This document shows positions 7,981 to 17,225 of a stretch of DNA of 64,000 bases, piece after piece. Source of the stretch: Paracoccus kondratievae (GTDB lineage Bacteria; Pseudomonadota; Alphaproteobacteria; Rhodobacterales; Rhodobacteraceae); NCBI RefSeq assembly GCF_009301415.1, contig NZ_CP045072.1, positions 221,501 through 285,500 of the forward strand. Reading direction: 5' to 3'. The translations under genes and the position numbers were made by a program. Numbering within the stretch: position 1 is the first letter of the stretch; each line of letters opens with the position of its first letter. The notes beneath the pieces are model-generated. The model was given only the letters and a program-made list of their open reading frames with translations. It was not told the origin of the DNA and did no database searches.

Positions 7981-10368
7981 TTAGCTGCGCAGGACGCCGC
8001 CGGTCGCCTTGCTGACCTTTTCGACGATCTTGGCGCTGACGGCCTCGATCTCGGCATCGGTCAGGGTCTTTTCGCGCGGTTGCAGGCGCGCGGTGATGGC
8101 GATCGACTTTTTGCCGCCTTCAAGCCCGGTGAACTGGTCAAAGACCGTCACCCGTTCGATCAGCGCCTTGTCGGCACCCGCAGCGGCGTTCACCAGCGTC
8201 AGCGCCTCGATCTGAGCGTCAACCACAAAGGCAAAGTCGCGCTCGACCGCCGGCAGATCGGACAGGACCAGCGCCGGACGAGAGGGCGTCTTGACCTTGG
8301 GCAGCGGGACGGCCGCGATACGGACCGTAAAGCCGACAGCCGCGCCCTTGATGCCGAAATGGCGCAGCACACGGGGGTGGATCTCGCCAAAGGTCGCCAG
8401 CGTATTCGGCCCAAGCGCGATATTTCCCGCACGACCCGGATGCCACCATTCGTCCAGCTTACGGTTGATCTGGGCCCTGGCCGGGGCACCGATGATCTGA
8501 AGGATCGCCTCGGCATCGGCCTTGGCGTCATAGATATCCACCTTGCGGCGCGAACCATAGGGGTCACGCGGTGCGTTCGAGCCGACCAGCAGACCCGAAA
8601 GATACAGGTCCTGCTCGCCCGGCTCGCCGCCGTTGAATACCGGTCCGCATTCAAACAGCGCCAGATCGGCAAAGCCGCGCGCCTGATTGCGCGCCGCTGC
8701 CGACAGCAGACCCGGCAGCAGATCGGGGCGCATATGCGTCATCTCGCTGCTGATCGGGTTCTCGATCCGCACAGCCTCGGAGCCGCCGCCGAAAAGTGCC
8801 GCCGCCTTTTGGTCGATAAAGCTGTAGGTCACGCATTCGTTGTAACCAAGGCTTGCCGCCATGCGCCGCGCCGCCTGTTCACGGCGTTGCAGCGGCGTCA
8901 GCACCGGCTGGGGCACACCCGCCTGTGTGCGGGGCAGGGGCTGGCCTTGCAGCTTGGTCAGCGAGGCGATACGCGCGACCTCTTCGACCAGATCGGCGCT
9001 GCCCTGAACGTCGGGGCGCCAGCCTGGGACGAATGCCTGATCGCCGTCCAGCCGGAAGCCAAGCGCGGTCAGCGTGGCGCGCTGCTCTGCCTCGGGGATG
9101 TCCATGCCCACGAGGCTGCTGACCCGGGCAGGATCAAGGCGATAGCTGCGGGTGGTGTCGGGCACCGCCCCGGCGGTCACGACCTCAGAGGGTTCGCCGC
9201 CGCACAGATCAAGGATCATCCGCGTCGCCAGCTCCAGCCCCGGCCGGGTAAAGGCCGGGTCGACGCCCCGTTCAAAGCGGTAGCGCGCGTCCGAGTTGAT
9301 CTTTAGCGCCCGGCCAGCGGTCGCAATGGCGATCGGGTCCCAATAGGCGCTTTCCAGAAAAACGTTCACCGTTTCTTCCGAGCAGCCGCTATGTTCGCCG
9401 CCCATGATGCCGGCAATGCTTTCGGGGCCTGCCTCGTCGGCGATGATCATGGTACCGGGGGGAAAGGCATAGGTCTTGCCGTCAAGCGCCAGCAGCTCCT
9501 CTCCCTCGGTCGAGGGGCGGACGGTCAGATTGCCCCGGATCTTGTCGGCGTCAAAGACGTGCAGCGGCCGGTTCAGATCGAAGGTGAAGAAGTTCGTGAC
9601 ATCGACCAGCGCATTGATCGGCCGCAGCCCGATCGAGACCAGCCGTTTCTGCAGCCATTCGGGCGAGGGTCCGTTTTTCACACCCCGGATCAGCCGGCCC
9701 GAGAAGAAGGGCGCTTTCTGCGCCACCTCTGCCGCGATGGTGACATTGATGGGCGATGCGAAGGTGCCGGGGACCGTCGCCTCTTGCACCGGCTTCAGCA
9801 CGCCCAGACCGCGCGCGGCAAGGTCGCGGGCGATGCCGTGGACGCCAAGCGCGTCGGGCCGGTTCGGGGTGATCTTGATCTCGATCACCGGATCGATCGC
9901 CTCGGGGCGGTTCGCGGCCAGCCAGTCGACGAACTTGTCGCCAACCTCGCCCGAGGGCAGCTCGATGATGCCGTCATGTTCATCGGAAAGCTCAAGCTCG
10001 CGTTCCGAGGCCATCATGCCATGGCTTTCGATGCCACGAATTTTGCCCACACCCAGCGTCACGTCCAGACCGGGGACATAGTCGCCGGGCTTGGCCAGGA
10101 CCACTGTGATACCGGCGCGGGCGTTCGGGGCGCCGCAGACGATCTGCTTTTCGCCCTCATCGGTCAGCACGCGGCAAACCCGCAACCGGTCGGCATCGGG
10201 GTGCTGCTCTGCATGCAGCACCTTGGCGATGGTAAAGGTGCCCAGTTTTGAGGCGGGGTCGGTGACGCCCTCGACCTCAAGCCCGAGGTCGGTCAGCGCC
10301 TCGGCGATTTCTGCCAGCGAGGCCTGGGTGTCGAGATGCTCTTTGAGCCAGGAGAGGGTGAACTTCAT
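7981..10368 (-). CDS. pheT: Phenylalanine-tRNA ligase beta subunit
   Basis: A 795-residue protein, normal length for bacterial PheT. Order of domains: N-terminal MKFTLSWLKEHLDT; an EMAP-type tRNA-binding domain around residues 40-150 (VLHAEQHPDADRLRVC, IVCGAPNARAG); the B3/B4 editing region that hydrolyses Tyr-tRNA(Phe); the B5 DNA-binding-like fold; a catalytic-like core; and the C-terminal FDX-ACB anticodon-binding domain ending GGVLRS. It works in the cytoplasm as an alpha2-beta2 enzyme with PheS (11447-12529). pheS and pheT face the same way but are about 1.1 kb apart, with two small membrane-protein genes between, instead of being adjacent. Confidence 0.97.
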   Translation of the reverse strand: MKFTLSWLKEHLDTQASLAEIAEALTDLGLEVEGVTDPASKLGTFTIAKVLHAEQHPDADRLRVCRVLTDEGEKQIVCGAPNARAGITVVLAKPGDYVPGLDVTLGVGKIRGIESHGMMASERELELSDEHDGIIELPSGEVGDKFVDWLAANRPEAIDPVIEIKITPNRPDALGVHGIARDLAARGLGVLKPVQEATVPGTFASPINVTIAAEVAQKAPFFSGRLIRGVKNGPSPEWLQKRLVSIGLRPINALVDVTNFFTFDLNRPLHVFDADKIRGNLTVRPSTEGEELLALDGKTYAFPPGTMIIADEAGPESIAGIMGGEHSGCSEETVNVFLESAYWDPIAIATAGRALKINSDARYRFERGVDPAFTRPGLELATRMILDLCGGEPSEVVTAGAVPDTTRSYRLDPARVSSLVGMDIPEAEQRATLTALGFRLDGDQAFVPGWRPDVQGSADLVEEVARIASLTKLQGQPLPRTQAGVPQPVLTPLQRREQAARRMAASLGYNECVTYSFIDQKAAALFGGGSEAVRIENPISSEMTHMRPDLLPGLLSAAARNQARGFADLALFECGPVFNGGEPGEQDLYLSGLLVGSNAPRDPYGSRRKVDIYDAKADAEAILQIIGAPARAQINRKLDEWWHPGRAGNIALGPNTLATFGEIHPRVLRHFGIKGAAVGFTVRIAAVPLPKVKTPSRPALVLSDLPAVERDFAFVVDAQIEALTLVNAAAGADKALIERVTVFDQFTGLEGGKKSIAITARLQPREKTLTDAEIEAVSAKIVEKVSKATGGVLRS

Positions 10369-10496
10369 GGGGACGGCTCCGTCACGTTTGCGCGTCCCTT
10401 AGCGCATGGCGCGGCGAATTGGTAGGGTGGTGCGCCCCTTGTTGCCGTTCTGGCGCGCCCTATATGTTAATCAGATTAACATAGGCATCGCATCGG

Positions 10497-10808
10497 ATGG
10501 ACACACAAAGGGAACTGCTGATCGAGCAAAGGGTCGCGAATGACGCCAAATCGCCGCTGGTCGCCTATCTGCTGGCGATCCTGCTGTGGGGATTTGGCGC
10601 GCATCGCATGTATCTGGGACGCTGGCTTAGCGGGATCTTCATGCTGATGCTCTGGGGTCTTGGCTGGCTGCTGGTGCCGGTGCTGATCGGCTGGCCCATC
10701 GTTGGCTTTGTCTGCCTGTGGGCGCTGATCGACCTGTTCCTGATCCCCGGCATGGTTCAGGATGACAAGGACGATCTGCGCCGCCGCCTTGGCTCTTTGC
10801 TGGGCTAG
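10497..10808 (+). CDS. TM2-domain membrane protein
   Basis: A 103-residue protein with the TM2 layout: a first membrane helix with LLWGFGAHRMYLGRW, the conserved glycine/His-Arg-x-Tyr-Leu-Gly pattern of the family, then two more hydrophobic stretches to ALIDLFLIPGMV. The charged tail (DDKDDLRRRLG) is probably cytoplasmic. The role of TM2 proteins in bacteria is not settled. It lies between pheT and a minus-strand membrane gene and points against both. Confidence 0.8.
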   Translation: MDTQRELLIEQRVANDAKSPLVAYLLAILLWGFGAHRMYLGRWLSGIFMLMLWGLGWLLVPVLIGWPIVGFVCLWALIDLFLIPGMVQDDKDDLRRRLGSLLG

Positions 10809-10811
10809 GGC

Positions 10812-11294
10812 CTAGCCGGTAAACAGCCCGATGGTGACAAAGATCGCCCCCGCGACCAGCCACGCGGGCTTGTTCCGCGCGGCAAAGGCCCCAAGGGCAA
10901 GACAGGGCAGGGCAAGCAGCCACGGCCAGTGGCGCGCAAGTCCCACCGCAATGCCTGTCGCCCAGTCCGGTGCCAGCACCGCCAGCAGAAAGCTGATAAG
11001 CGCGAGCAGGCCGAAATAGCAGGTGGCGGCAAGGCCGACCTCAAGCACGCGGCGCTCGGTCTTTTCGTCGTTCCATATCTGCGGACGGGCAAGATAGCTG
11101 CGCGACAGGGTGATGATGGTCGCGGCAAGAAAGGTTGCCGAGGCGATGCCCAGCACCGGCAGCAGATAGGCCCGGGTGATGGCCGGGGCGACGGCCGCCC
11201 CGCTGTTCACCTGTGCGGCATCGACAAGGCCGAAAAGGCTGATCGAGGCCATGAAGGCCGTGGCATAGGTGGTTAGCGTGGTCGGTTGCGACAT
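10812..11294 (-). CDS. Hypothetical membrane protein with four predicted helices
   Basis: A 160-residue protein that I do not recognise. Hydrophobic segments lie at about residues 10-30, 43-65, 88-112 and 118-157, the last possibly two helices (WPWLLALPCLALGAFAA and PAWLVAGAIFVTIGLF). A charged loop RPQIWNDEKTERRVLE separates the second and third. The gene ends 4 bases after the convergent TM2 gene. It sits inside the pheS-pheT interval and could share a transcript with pheS. Confidence 0.7.
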   Translation of the reverse strand: MSQPTTLTTYATAFMASISLFGLVDAAQVNSGAAVAPAITRAYLLPVLGIASATFLAATIITLSRSYLARPQIWNDEKTERRVLEVGLAATCYFGLLALISFLLAVLAPDWATGIAVGLARHWPWLLALPCLALGAFAARNKPAWLVAGAIFVTIGLFTG

Positions 11295-11390
11295 GCTGGC
11301 CCTTTAGCTGCTGGCGTGGTTTGGGGCGCAGGATAGCCACGCGCGCACGGGCTGTCATCTGACAGGACCGTGCGCGGCGGGTGAACTGCG

Positions 11391-11422
11391 AACGCCCGCC
11401 AGCGGGCCTGCTGACGGGCGTT
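11391..11422 (-). terminator. Stem-loop downstream of pheS
   Basis: AACGCCCGCCAGC at 11391-11403 pairs with GCTGACGGGCGTT at 11410-11422 with one mismatch. It begins 25 bases past the pheS stop. The T-run lies on the plus-strand side, so it is not a textbook intrinsic terminator for pheS. A second inverted repeat (GCGCACGG, about 11342-11376) follows; the pair may slow or end transcription. Confidence 0.45.
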
Positions 11423-11446
11423 TTCAGATACTGTGCAGCGGGCAGG

Positions 11447-12529
11447 TTACCTGCTGAGCCCGCCCGAGATGCTGGGAGCATCGCCTGCGGCAAAGCCGTA
11501 ATGCCGCAGCCAGCGCAGATCGCTTTCAAAGAATGCGCGCAGGTCGGGGATGCCGTATTTCAGCATGGCGATACGGTCGATACCCATGCCAAAGGCAAAG
11601 CCCTGCCATTCCTCGGGGTCGATGCCGCCCGCCGCCAGAACCTTGGGGTGGACCATGCCCGAGCCAAGGATTTCAAGCCAGGATTCGCCCTGGCCGATGG
11701 TCAGCTTGCCGCCTTCCCATGAGCAGCGGATATCGACCTCGGCCGAGGGCTCGGTAAAGGGGAAGTGGCTGGCGCGGAAACGCAGCTCGACCTCGTCCAC
11801 CTCAAAAAAGGCGCGGCAGAACTCTTCGAGCGTCCATTTCAGGTTCGCCATCGAGATGCCCTTGCCAAGTGCCAGCCCCTCGACCTGATGGAACATCGGC
11901 GTATGGGTCTGGTCCATGTCCATGCGATAGACGCGGCCCGGGCAGATCACGCGGATCGGCGCGCCGCTGGCCTGCATGGCGCGGATCTGTACGGGCGAGG
12001 TATGGGTGCGCAGCACATGCGGCGGGCGGCTGTCGCCCCCGGCCCGGGCCATGAAGAACGTGTCGTGTTCCTGTCGTGCGGGATGCTCGGGCGGGATGTT
12101 CAGCGCGTCAAAGTTGAACCAGTCGCTTTCGATCTGCGGACCTTCGGCGACGCGAAAGCCCATATCGGCAAAGATCGCGGTGACCTCTTCGGTGACCTGG
12201 CTGATGGGGTGGATCGTGCCTTGCGTGCGCGGGCGGCCGGGCAGGGTGACATCCAGCCATTCCTCTTTCAACCGGGCGTCCAGCGCCGCATCCTCAAGCC
12301 CTTGTTTGCGGGCGCGCAAGGCGGCGTCGATTTCGTCCTTGAGGCGGTTCAGCTCGGCACCGCGGGTCTGACGCTCTTCCGGCGTCATCCGGCCCAGTTC
12401 CTTCATCATGCCGCTGATCTCGCCCTTTTTGCCAAGGGCGGCCAGCCGCACCTGCTCAAGCGCCTCGGCGTCGGCGGCGGTCGAGATACGGTCGAGATAG
12501 GACTGGCGAAGGGCGTTCAGGTCGGACAT
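11447..12529 (-). CDS. pheS: Phenylalanine-tRNA ligase alpha subunit
   Basis: A 360-residue protein, the usual PheS length. The N-terminal coiled coil (about residues 1-85) binds tRNA. The class II catalytic core follows: motif 2 region [13 protein letters not shown] and RVYRMD, then [19 protein letters not shown], and motif 3 [18 protein letters not shown] near 330. It joins phenylalanine to tRNA(Phe) with PheT. ATG 12529 is chosen over a longer open frame because [15 protein letters not shown] is the normal N-terminus. Confidence 0.96.
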   Translation of the reverse strand: MSDLNALRQSYLDRISTAADAEALEQVRLAALGKKGEISGMMKELGRMTPEERQTRGAELNRLKDEIDAALRARKQGLEDAALDARLKEEWLDVTLPGRPRTQGTIHPISQVTEEVTAIFADMGFRVAEGPQIESDWFNFDALNIPPEHPARQEHDTFFMARAGGDSRPPHVLRTHTSPVQIRAMQASGAPIRVICPGRVYRMDMDQTHTPMFHQVEGLALGKGISMANLKWTLEEFCRAFFEVDEVELRFRASHFPFTEPSAEVDIRCSWEGGKLTIGQGESWLEILGSGMVHPKVLAAGGIDPEEWQGFAFGMGIDRIAMLKYGIPDLRAFFESDLRWLRHYGFAAGDAPSISGGLSR

Positions 12530-12590
12530 GGCGGGCTTTCCTTGCGGTTTGCCCGCGCCGATTAGCACGCGGGCGGCGCAGGGAAAAGCC

Positions 12591-12935
12591 TTAGCGGCTG
12601 TAAGTCTCGGCCACCAGCTCGGCCGGGCGGCACAGGCGTACGCCGCCGGGACCGCAGACGATCGGCCGTTCGACCAGCAGCGGGTTTTCAACCATGGCGG
12701 CAAGGATCTGATCATCGCTGGCCGTGGTCAGCCCACGTTCGGCGGCATCGGTGCCCTTGACCCGCAATGCCTGCCGCGGGGTCACGTCGGCAGCGGCGAA
12801 AAGCCCCATAAGCTGGGCCCGGGTCCAGCCTTCGCGGGCGTAATCAATGATCTCGGGCTCATGCCCCGCATCGCGGATCATCTGCAAGACCTTGCGCGAG
12901 GTCGAGCAGGTCGGCTTGTGATAAATGGTAATCAT
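12591..12935 (-). CDS. arsC: ArsC-family arsenate reductase (glutaredoxin-dependent type)
   Basis: A 114-residue thioredoxin-fold protein of typical ArsC length. The active-site segment is [16 protein letters not shown], with the redox cysteine at residue 10 followed by TSRK as in the family. The second conserved region [11 protein letters not shown] near residue 82 holds the arginine expected to bind arsenate. ArsC enzymes reduce arsenate to arsenite in the cytoplasm with glutathione and glutaredoxin. No arsenite pump or ArsR regulator is nearby, so it may be one of the many ArsC/YffB-like reductases not used in arsenic resistance. It lies 31 bases after the P450 gene on the same strand. Confidence 0.8.
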   Translation of the reverse strand: MITIYHKPTCSTSRKVLQMIRDAGHEPEIIDYAREGWTRAQLMGLFAAADVTPRQALRVKGTDAAERGLTTASDDQILAAMVENPLLVERPIVCGPGGVRLCRPAELVAETYSR

Positions 12936-12966
12936 GGCGCGACTTTGGCCCGGCCTGTCCGCGCTT

Positions 12967-14328
12967 TCAAGAGCGATCCGAGACCGCTAGCCACACTCCG
13001 CCATGCGGGCGCAGCGTCAGGATCATGCGCGGCTGCGGCTGGCGTGCGGACAGGTCAAAGCGAAAGCGCGATACCAGCGTGGCAAGGATGATCACCGCCT
13101 CTTGCAGGGCAAAGCTTGCGCCGATGCAGATCCGGGGTCCGGCGCCAAAGGGCAGGAAAGCAAAGCGGTCGCGGGTCGTGCCGGGGGCAAAGCGTTCGGG
13201 ATCGAAACGGTCGGGGTCATCCCACAGCAGGTGGTGGCGGTGCAGCGCATAGATCGGCAACATGATCGTGTCGCCCGGCAGTACCTCGCGTCCGCCCAGC
13301 ATGTCATGTGCACGGGCGGTACGCGACAGGAAGGCGGCGGGGGGATAAAGGCGCAGCGTCTCTTCGATGACCTGCCGGATATAGGGCAGGCGGGGCAGAT
13401 CCGCGGCGGCGGCGGCGCGACCGTCAAGCGTCGCCTGAGCCTCATCCGCCGCGCGCGCCTGCACCTGCGGGTCAAAGGCCAGCAGGTAAAGCGCCCATGC
13501 AAGCGTCAGCGCCGTGGTTTCATGCCCGGCGACGATAAAGGTCAGCAGGTTGTCGCGCAGCTCGGCGGGCGTCATGCGGCGGTGGGTCTCGGGGTCTTCG
13601 CCCGCGCGCAGCAGGTCCAGAAGGTCCGGTACCTGACGCGGCCCCGAGCGGGCGCGTGCGGTGATCGCCTCATCCGCGACGCGCTTCATCCGCCGCAGGT
13701 CGCTGCCGGAAAACAGCCTGCCGGGGCGCGGAATCCAGCCCGGCAGGCCAAGGATATCCATGACCGAAAGCCGCGCGGTTCCGGCGATATAGGCGTCGAT
13801 GGCATGGTGTACCGCCCTGCGGTCAAAGCCCTCGTCACCCGAAAACGTCACCTCCGAGATGACCTCAAAGGTTGCGGCCACGGTTTCGGCAAAGACATCG
13901 ACCGGCCCCGGCGCGTTGGCCAGCCGGCGGGCCGAGGCCTCTGCAGCGGCGGTCATCACCGGCCCCAGCGCCTCGACATGACGCTGGGCAAAGGCCGGGG
14001 CTGCGGCAAGGCGCTGCCAGCGCCAATGCGCCCCCTCGGCGACGAACATCGAATTGCCGATCGCAGGTTCGAGAATCAGCCGGGTGACGATGGATTTCGG
14101 ATAGTCCTCGACCCGGTCCTTGAGCACACGGCGCAGGGCATCGGGGTCCATGACCATATGCCAGCGCTTGCCAGTCTTGCCGGAAACCATGGGTTGCCGG
14201 GTGGCGATTTCGGGGATCAGCTCCAGCACATTGCGTCGTGCGGTCATCGCACTGGCAATCACGCCCATCGGCTTGCGATGCAGGGCGACGCGGGCAGGGT
14301 AAAGGGGCTGACGGTCAAAAGGCATCAT
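12967..14328 (-). CDS. Cytochrome P450
   Basis: A 453-residue P450. The I-helix oxygen-activation motif is [20 protein letters not shown] near residue 255, the K-helix ExxR is in [12 protein letters not shown], and the heme-binding loop is [20 protein letters not shown], with the cysteine ligand near 400. The proline-rich start without a membrane anchor marks a soluble bacterial enzyme. Overall it resembles CYP4/CYP102-like fatty-acid hydroxylases, but the substrate is unknown. No ferredoxin or reductase gene is adjacent. Start ATG 14328 is preferred over an upstream TTG. It is placed between the ribosomal L20 gene and pheS, where such a gene is not expected. Confidence 0.92.
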   Translation of the reverse strand: MMPFDRQPLYPARVALHRKPMGVIASAMTARRNVLELIPEIATRQPMVSGKTGKRWHMVMDPDALRRVLKDRVEDYPKSIVTRLILEPAIGNSMFVAEGAHWRWQRLAAAPAFAQRHVEALGPVMTAAAEASARRLANAPGPVDVFAETVAATFEVISEVTFSGDEGFDRRAVHHAIDAYIAGTARLSVMDILGLPGWIPRPGRLFSGSDLRRMKRVADEAITARARSGPRQVPDLLDLLRAGEDPETHRRMTPAELRDNLLTFIVAGHETTALTLAWALYLLAFDPQVQARAADEAQATLDGRAAAAADLPRLPYIRQVIEETLRLYPPAAFLSRTARAHDMLGGREVLPGDTIMLPIYALHRHHLLWDDPDRFDPERFAPGTTRDRFAFLPFGAGPRICIGASFALQEAVIILATLVSRFRFDLSARQPQPRMILTLRPHGGVWLAVSDRS

Positions 14329-14395
14329 AGGCAAAACCCGCAAGACGTGGTCGGGGTTCCGTCTTGCCCGCTGGCCTATCCGGAGAACGCAAGAA

Positions 14396-14423
14396 AAAAC
14401 CCGCGCCAGATAGCGCGGGTTTT
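14396..14423 (-). terminator. Intrinsic terminator of the rpmI-rplT transcript
   Basis: A perfect 11-base stem, AAAACCCGCGC at 14396-14406 and its complement at 14413-14423, with a 6-base loop. Read on the minus strand it starts 25 bases after the rplT stop and is followed by TTTTTTCTT, a classic U-tract. It separates the ribosomal genes from the P450. Confidence 0.85.
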
Positions 14424-14448
14424 ATCCGTTTCGGCCTGTCGCCTAGGA

Positions 14449-14808
14449 TCAGGCAGCAGCTTTCGCCTGGGCGACCACGGCGGCAAACGCCTCGGGTTCG
14501 TGGATGGCCAGATCGGCCAGAACCTTGCGGTCCACCTCGATGCCCGCTTTCGCCAGAGCGGCGATGAAGCGCGAATAGGTCATCTCGGCGTCGACAGCGC
14601 GGACCGCAGCGTTGATACGCTGGATCCACAGGGCGCGGAAATTACGCTTGCGGGTCTTGCGGTCGCGGGTCGCGTATTGATTGGCCTTGTCGACGGCCTG
14701 GGTCGCGGTACGGAAGTTACGCGAGCGGTTGCCGTAATAGCCTTTCGCCGCGTCCAGAACCTTCTTGTGGCGGGCGTGGGTGACTTTGCCCGATTTGACT
14801 CGTGCCAT
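14449..14808 (-). CDS. rplT: 50S ribosomal protein L20
   Basis: A 119-residue protein with the L20 signature: basic start [19 protein letters not shown], then [18 protein letters not shown] and the [11 protein letters not shown] helix. It binds 23S rRNA early in assembly of the large subunit. It follows rpmI by 12 bases and forms the usual rpmI-rplT pair. infC is not next to it. Confidence 0.98.
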   Translation of the reverse strand: MARVKSGKVTHARHKKVLDAAKGYYGNRSRNFRTATQAVDKANQYATRDRKTRKRNFRALWIQRINAAVRAVDAEMTYSRFIAALAKAGIEVDRKVLADLAIHEPEAFAAVVAQAKAAA

Positions 14809-14820
14809 GTCCGGTTCTCC

Positions 14821-15021
14821 TTAGCGGTTATAAGGCATGTATTTCTTGACGATCTTCGCGTCCGCATCGGACAGGATCATGGTCCCGGTCACGTCGCGGA
14901 TGAATTTCGTCGAGCGTTTGATCATGCCATGGCGCTTGCCAGCCGGGCCGGCCTTGACCTTGCCCGTGGCCGTCATCGAGAACCGCTTTTTTGCGGCCGA
15001 TTTGGTCTTCATCTTCGGCAT
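14821..15021 (-). CDS. rpmI: 50S ribosomal protein L35
   Basis: A 66-residue protein starting at ATG 15021 after an AAGGAGAG ribosome site. [14 protein letters not shown] and [15 protein letters not shown] are diagnostic of L35. It is a structural protein of the large ribosomal subunit, transcribed with rplT. A longer open frame upstream (to 15093) is rejected because L35 starts at MPKMKT. Confidence 0.97.
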   Translation of the reverse strand: MPKMKTKSAAKKRFSMTATGKVKAGPAGKRHGMIKRSTKFIRDVTGTMILSDADAKIVKKYMPYNR

Positions 15022-15127
15022 TTTACTCTCCTTGCGGTCAGAGTGAACGCACGACTCGGCAATGCCTCTGGCCGGCCGCGCGGGTGGAAGCACGCCCTAT
15101 AAGCGGGCGTGCGCGAATTGGCAAGGC

Positions 15128-15619
15128 TTATTGGCTTTGCCCATCGGTCTGGGCCTCACCCTCGGGCGCAGCCCCGGCCGGGGTTTCCGTCGCAGTTTCC
15201 TCTGTGGCGGGTTGCTCGGCAGCGGGTTCCTCAGCCGCAGGCGCGGCAGGCGGTTCGGTCGCGGCGGGTTGTTCAGCCGCAGGCTCTTCGGCAGCGGGTT
15301 GCGTCGCCTCGGTCGCGGCGGGTTGTTCGGCAGGCTCTTGCACGGCTTCGGTCGCTGCAGGTTCTGCCGGCGCAGGAGCGGTGACCGGATCAGTGCTGAG
15401 GCTCACTTCGCCCTTCACCAGTCGCTGCCAGCTTTCCTTCAGCGTTTCCAAACCAAAGGGACGGTCATCGCGCCAGCCGCCGACAAGCAGCAGCACGATA
15501 CCCAGCACCAGCAGGACGGCAGCGCCCCGCGGAGCCTGCGTGCGAGCCACCGAAATGATGGCCAAAAGGACCGAGAGGGCGCACAGCGCCACGCCGGCCA
15601 GCAGCAGGATGTCGATCAT
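15128..15619 (-). CDS. Membrane-anchored protein with a long Ala/Pro/Glu-rich tail
   Basis: A 163-residue protein of unknown function. Two membrane helices form a hairpin (MIDILLLAGVALCALSVLLA and a second segment about residues 30-47). A short conserved-looking stretch RPFGLETLKESWQRLVKGEV follows. From residue 80 to the end the sequence is low-complexity Ala/Pro/Glu/Thr/Gln, built from imperfect units such as EEPAAEQPAATE. The tail should be disordered and acidic. It lies between pyk and rpmI on the same strand; the first half and the tail may evolve at very different rates. Confidence 0.7.
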   Translation of the reverse strand: MIDILLLAGVALCALSVLLAIISVARTQAPRGAAVLLVLGIVLLLVGGWRDDRPFGLETLKESWQRLVKGEVSLSTDPVTAPAPAEPAATEAVQEPAEQPAATEATQPAAEEPAAEQPAATEPPAAPAAEEPAAEQPATEETATETPAGAAPEGEAQTDGQSQ

Positions 15620-15659
15620 CGGATCACCTTTCCGTTTCGGATCTGTTTGATCGTGCTGC

Positions 15660-17105
15660 TTATTCCGGATCGGTGCGATAGATCAAGCGCTCGTCGCAGG
15701 GGGCGATGCGCAGAATGTTGGTGGTGCCGGGCACATTGAAGGGCACCCCGGCCATGACGACGATCTGGTTCGTCTCATCGGCAAAGCCGAAATCCCGCGC
15801 TGCCTTGGCTGCGTTGACCACGGCCTGCTTGAACCGCTCAAGCGAGGGGGTCTTGACGCAATGCGTCCCCCAGGTCAGGCACAGCCGGCGCAGCGTACCC
15901 TGTTCGGACGACATGGCGACGATCGGCACCCGGGGCCGTTCCCGCGCGGTCAGGCTGGCGGTGGTGCCGGATTGGGTAAAGGCGCAGATGCAGGAGATAT
16001 CGGTATTCTCGGCAATCTCGCGCGCGGCGGCGACGATGGCATCGGCAACCGTCTGACGCTTGGCGCTGCGCGAGCTTTCGATGATATCGCGATAGGTCGG
16101 ATCGCTTTCGACCGAGCGGGCGACGTTATCCATGGTGGCGACCGCCTCGACCGGATAGGCACCGGCGGCGCTTTCTGCCGACAGCATCACGGCATCGGCA
16201 CCTTCATAAATAGCGGTCGCGACGTCCGAGACCTCGGCCCGGGTCGGCATCGAGCTTTCGATCATCGATTCCAGCATCTGGGTGGCGACGATCACCGGCT
16301 TGGCGGCGGCGCGGCAGGCGCGTACCAGACGTTTCTGGATCGGCGGAACAGAATGGACCGGCAGTTCGACCCCCAGATCGCCGCGCGCCACCATGATCCC
16401 GTCCGAGACCTTGAGGATTTCGCTGAACGCCCGGACAGCGGCGGGCTTTTCGATTTTCGACAGGATGGCGGCGCGGCCGCGGGCCAGTTCGCGCGCCTCG
16501 ATCACGTCCTCGGGACGCTGGACAAAGGACAGCGCCAGCCAGTCCACGCCCAATTCGCAGGCGAATTCCAGATCCTCGCGGTCCTTTTCAGACAGGGCCG
16601 CCAGCGGCAGCACCACATCGGGAACGTTCACACCCTTGCGGTTCGAGATCGCGCCACCCGCCGTCACCATGCAATCGGCAAAGTCCGGACCGCAATCGGT
16701 CACCTGCAGGCGGATCTTGCCGTCGTTGACCAGCAGTTCGGCCCCCGGTTCCAGCGCGGCAAAGATTTCGGGGTGGGGCAGCTGCACGCGATTTGCGTCG
16801 CCCTGGGCAGGGTCAAGGTCAAAGCGGAAGCTTTGCCCCTCGGTCAGGTCGTGGGGCCCGTTGGCAAAGGTGCCCACGCGCAGTTTCGGACCCTGAAGGT
16901 CGGCCAGCACGGCGATCGGGCGGCCTGATTCGGCCTCGACCCGGCGGATGATCTCATAGCGGGCGCGCTGCTCTTCGTGGGTGCCATGACTCATGTTCAG
17001 GCGAAAGACGTCAGCGCCGGCCTCGAAAAGGGAGCGAATAGTGGCGAAATCGCTAGAGGCGGGACCCAAAGTTGCCACGATCTTGACCTTGCGATGCCGT
17101 CTCAT
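15660..17105 (-). CDS. pyk: Pyruvate kinase
   Basis: A 481-residue protein of normal length. N-terminal RHRKVKIVATLGPASS, ADVFRLNMSHGTHEEQ, the B domain (about residues 70-170), the catalytic ILSKIEKPAAVRAF with the active-site lysine near 222, VARGDLGVELPV, and TQMLESMI.. followed by the regulatory C-terminal domain around SGTTASLTARERPR. It converts phosphoenolpyruvate and ADP to pyruvate and ATP, the last step of lower glycolysis. The DUF-like membrane protein gene begins 40 bases after its stop and may be co-transcribed. Confidence 0.96.
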   Translation of the reverse strand: MRRHRKVKIVATLGPASSDFATIRSLFEAGADVFRLNMSHGTHEEQRARYEIIRRVEAESGRPIAVLADLQGPKLRVGTFANGPHDLTEGQSFRFDLDPAQGDANRVQLPHPEIFAALEPGAELLVNDGKIRLQVTDCGPDFADCMVTAGGAISNRKGVNVPDVVLPLAALSEKDREDLEFACELGVDWLALSFVQRPEDVIEARELARGRAAILSKIEKPAAVRAFSEILKVSDGIMVARGDLGVELPVHSVPPIQKRLVRACRAAAKPVIVATQMLESMIESSMPTRAEVSDVATAIYEGADAVMLSAESAAGAYPVEAVATMDNVARSVESDPTYRDIIESSRSAKRQTVADAIVAAAREIAENTDISCICAFTQSGTTASLTARERPRVPIVAMSSEQGTLRRLCLTWGTHCVKTPSLERFKQAVVNAAKAARDFGFADETNQIVVMAGVPFNVPGTTNILRIAPCDERLIYRTDPE

Positions 17106-17225
17106 CCGTCTCTCCGTGCATGTTTGCGCTATCGTCTCTGCATTTATGGCCTATTGGCTGGCCTGCGGCAACTGGCGCTTGGTCTTGCTATTGCCTAAAG
17201 CTTGCAGCGGAAAGGCGACGGACGA

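Noticed and set aside
7789-9306. Plus-strand open frame of about 500 codons antisense to pheT
   Set aside because: It is a shadow of the GC-rich pheT gene, whose protein matches the family over its full length.
13003-15102. Plus-strand open frame of about 700 codons across the P450, rplT and rpmI genes
   Set aside because: It runs antisense to three clear genes and its translation has no recognisable domain.
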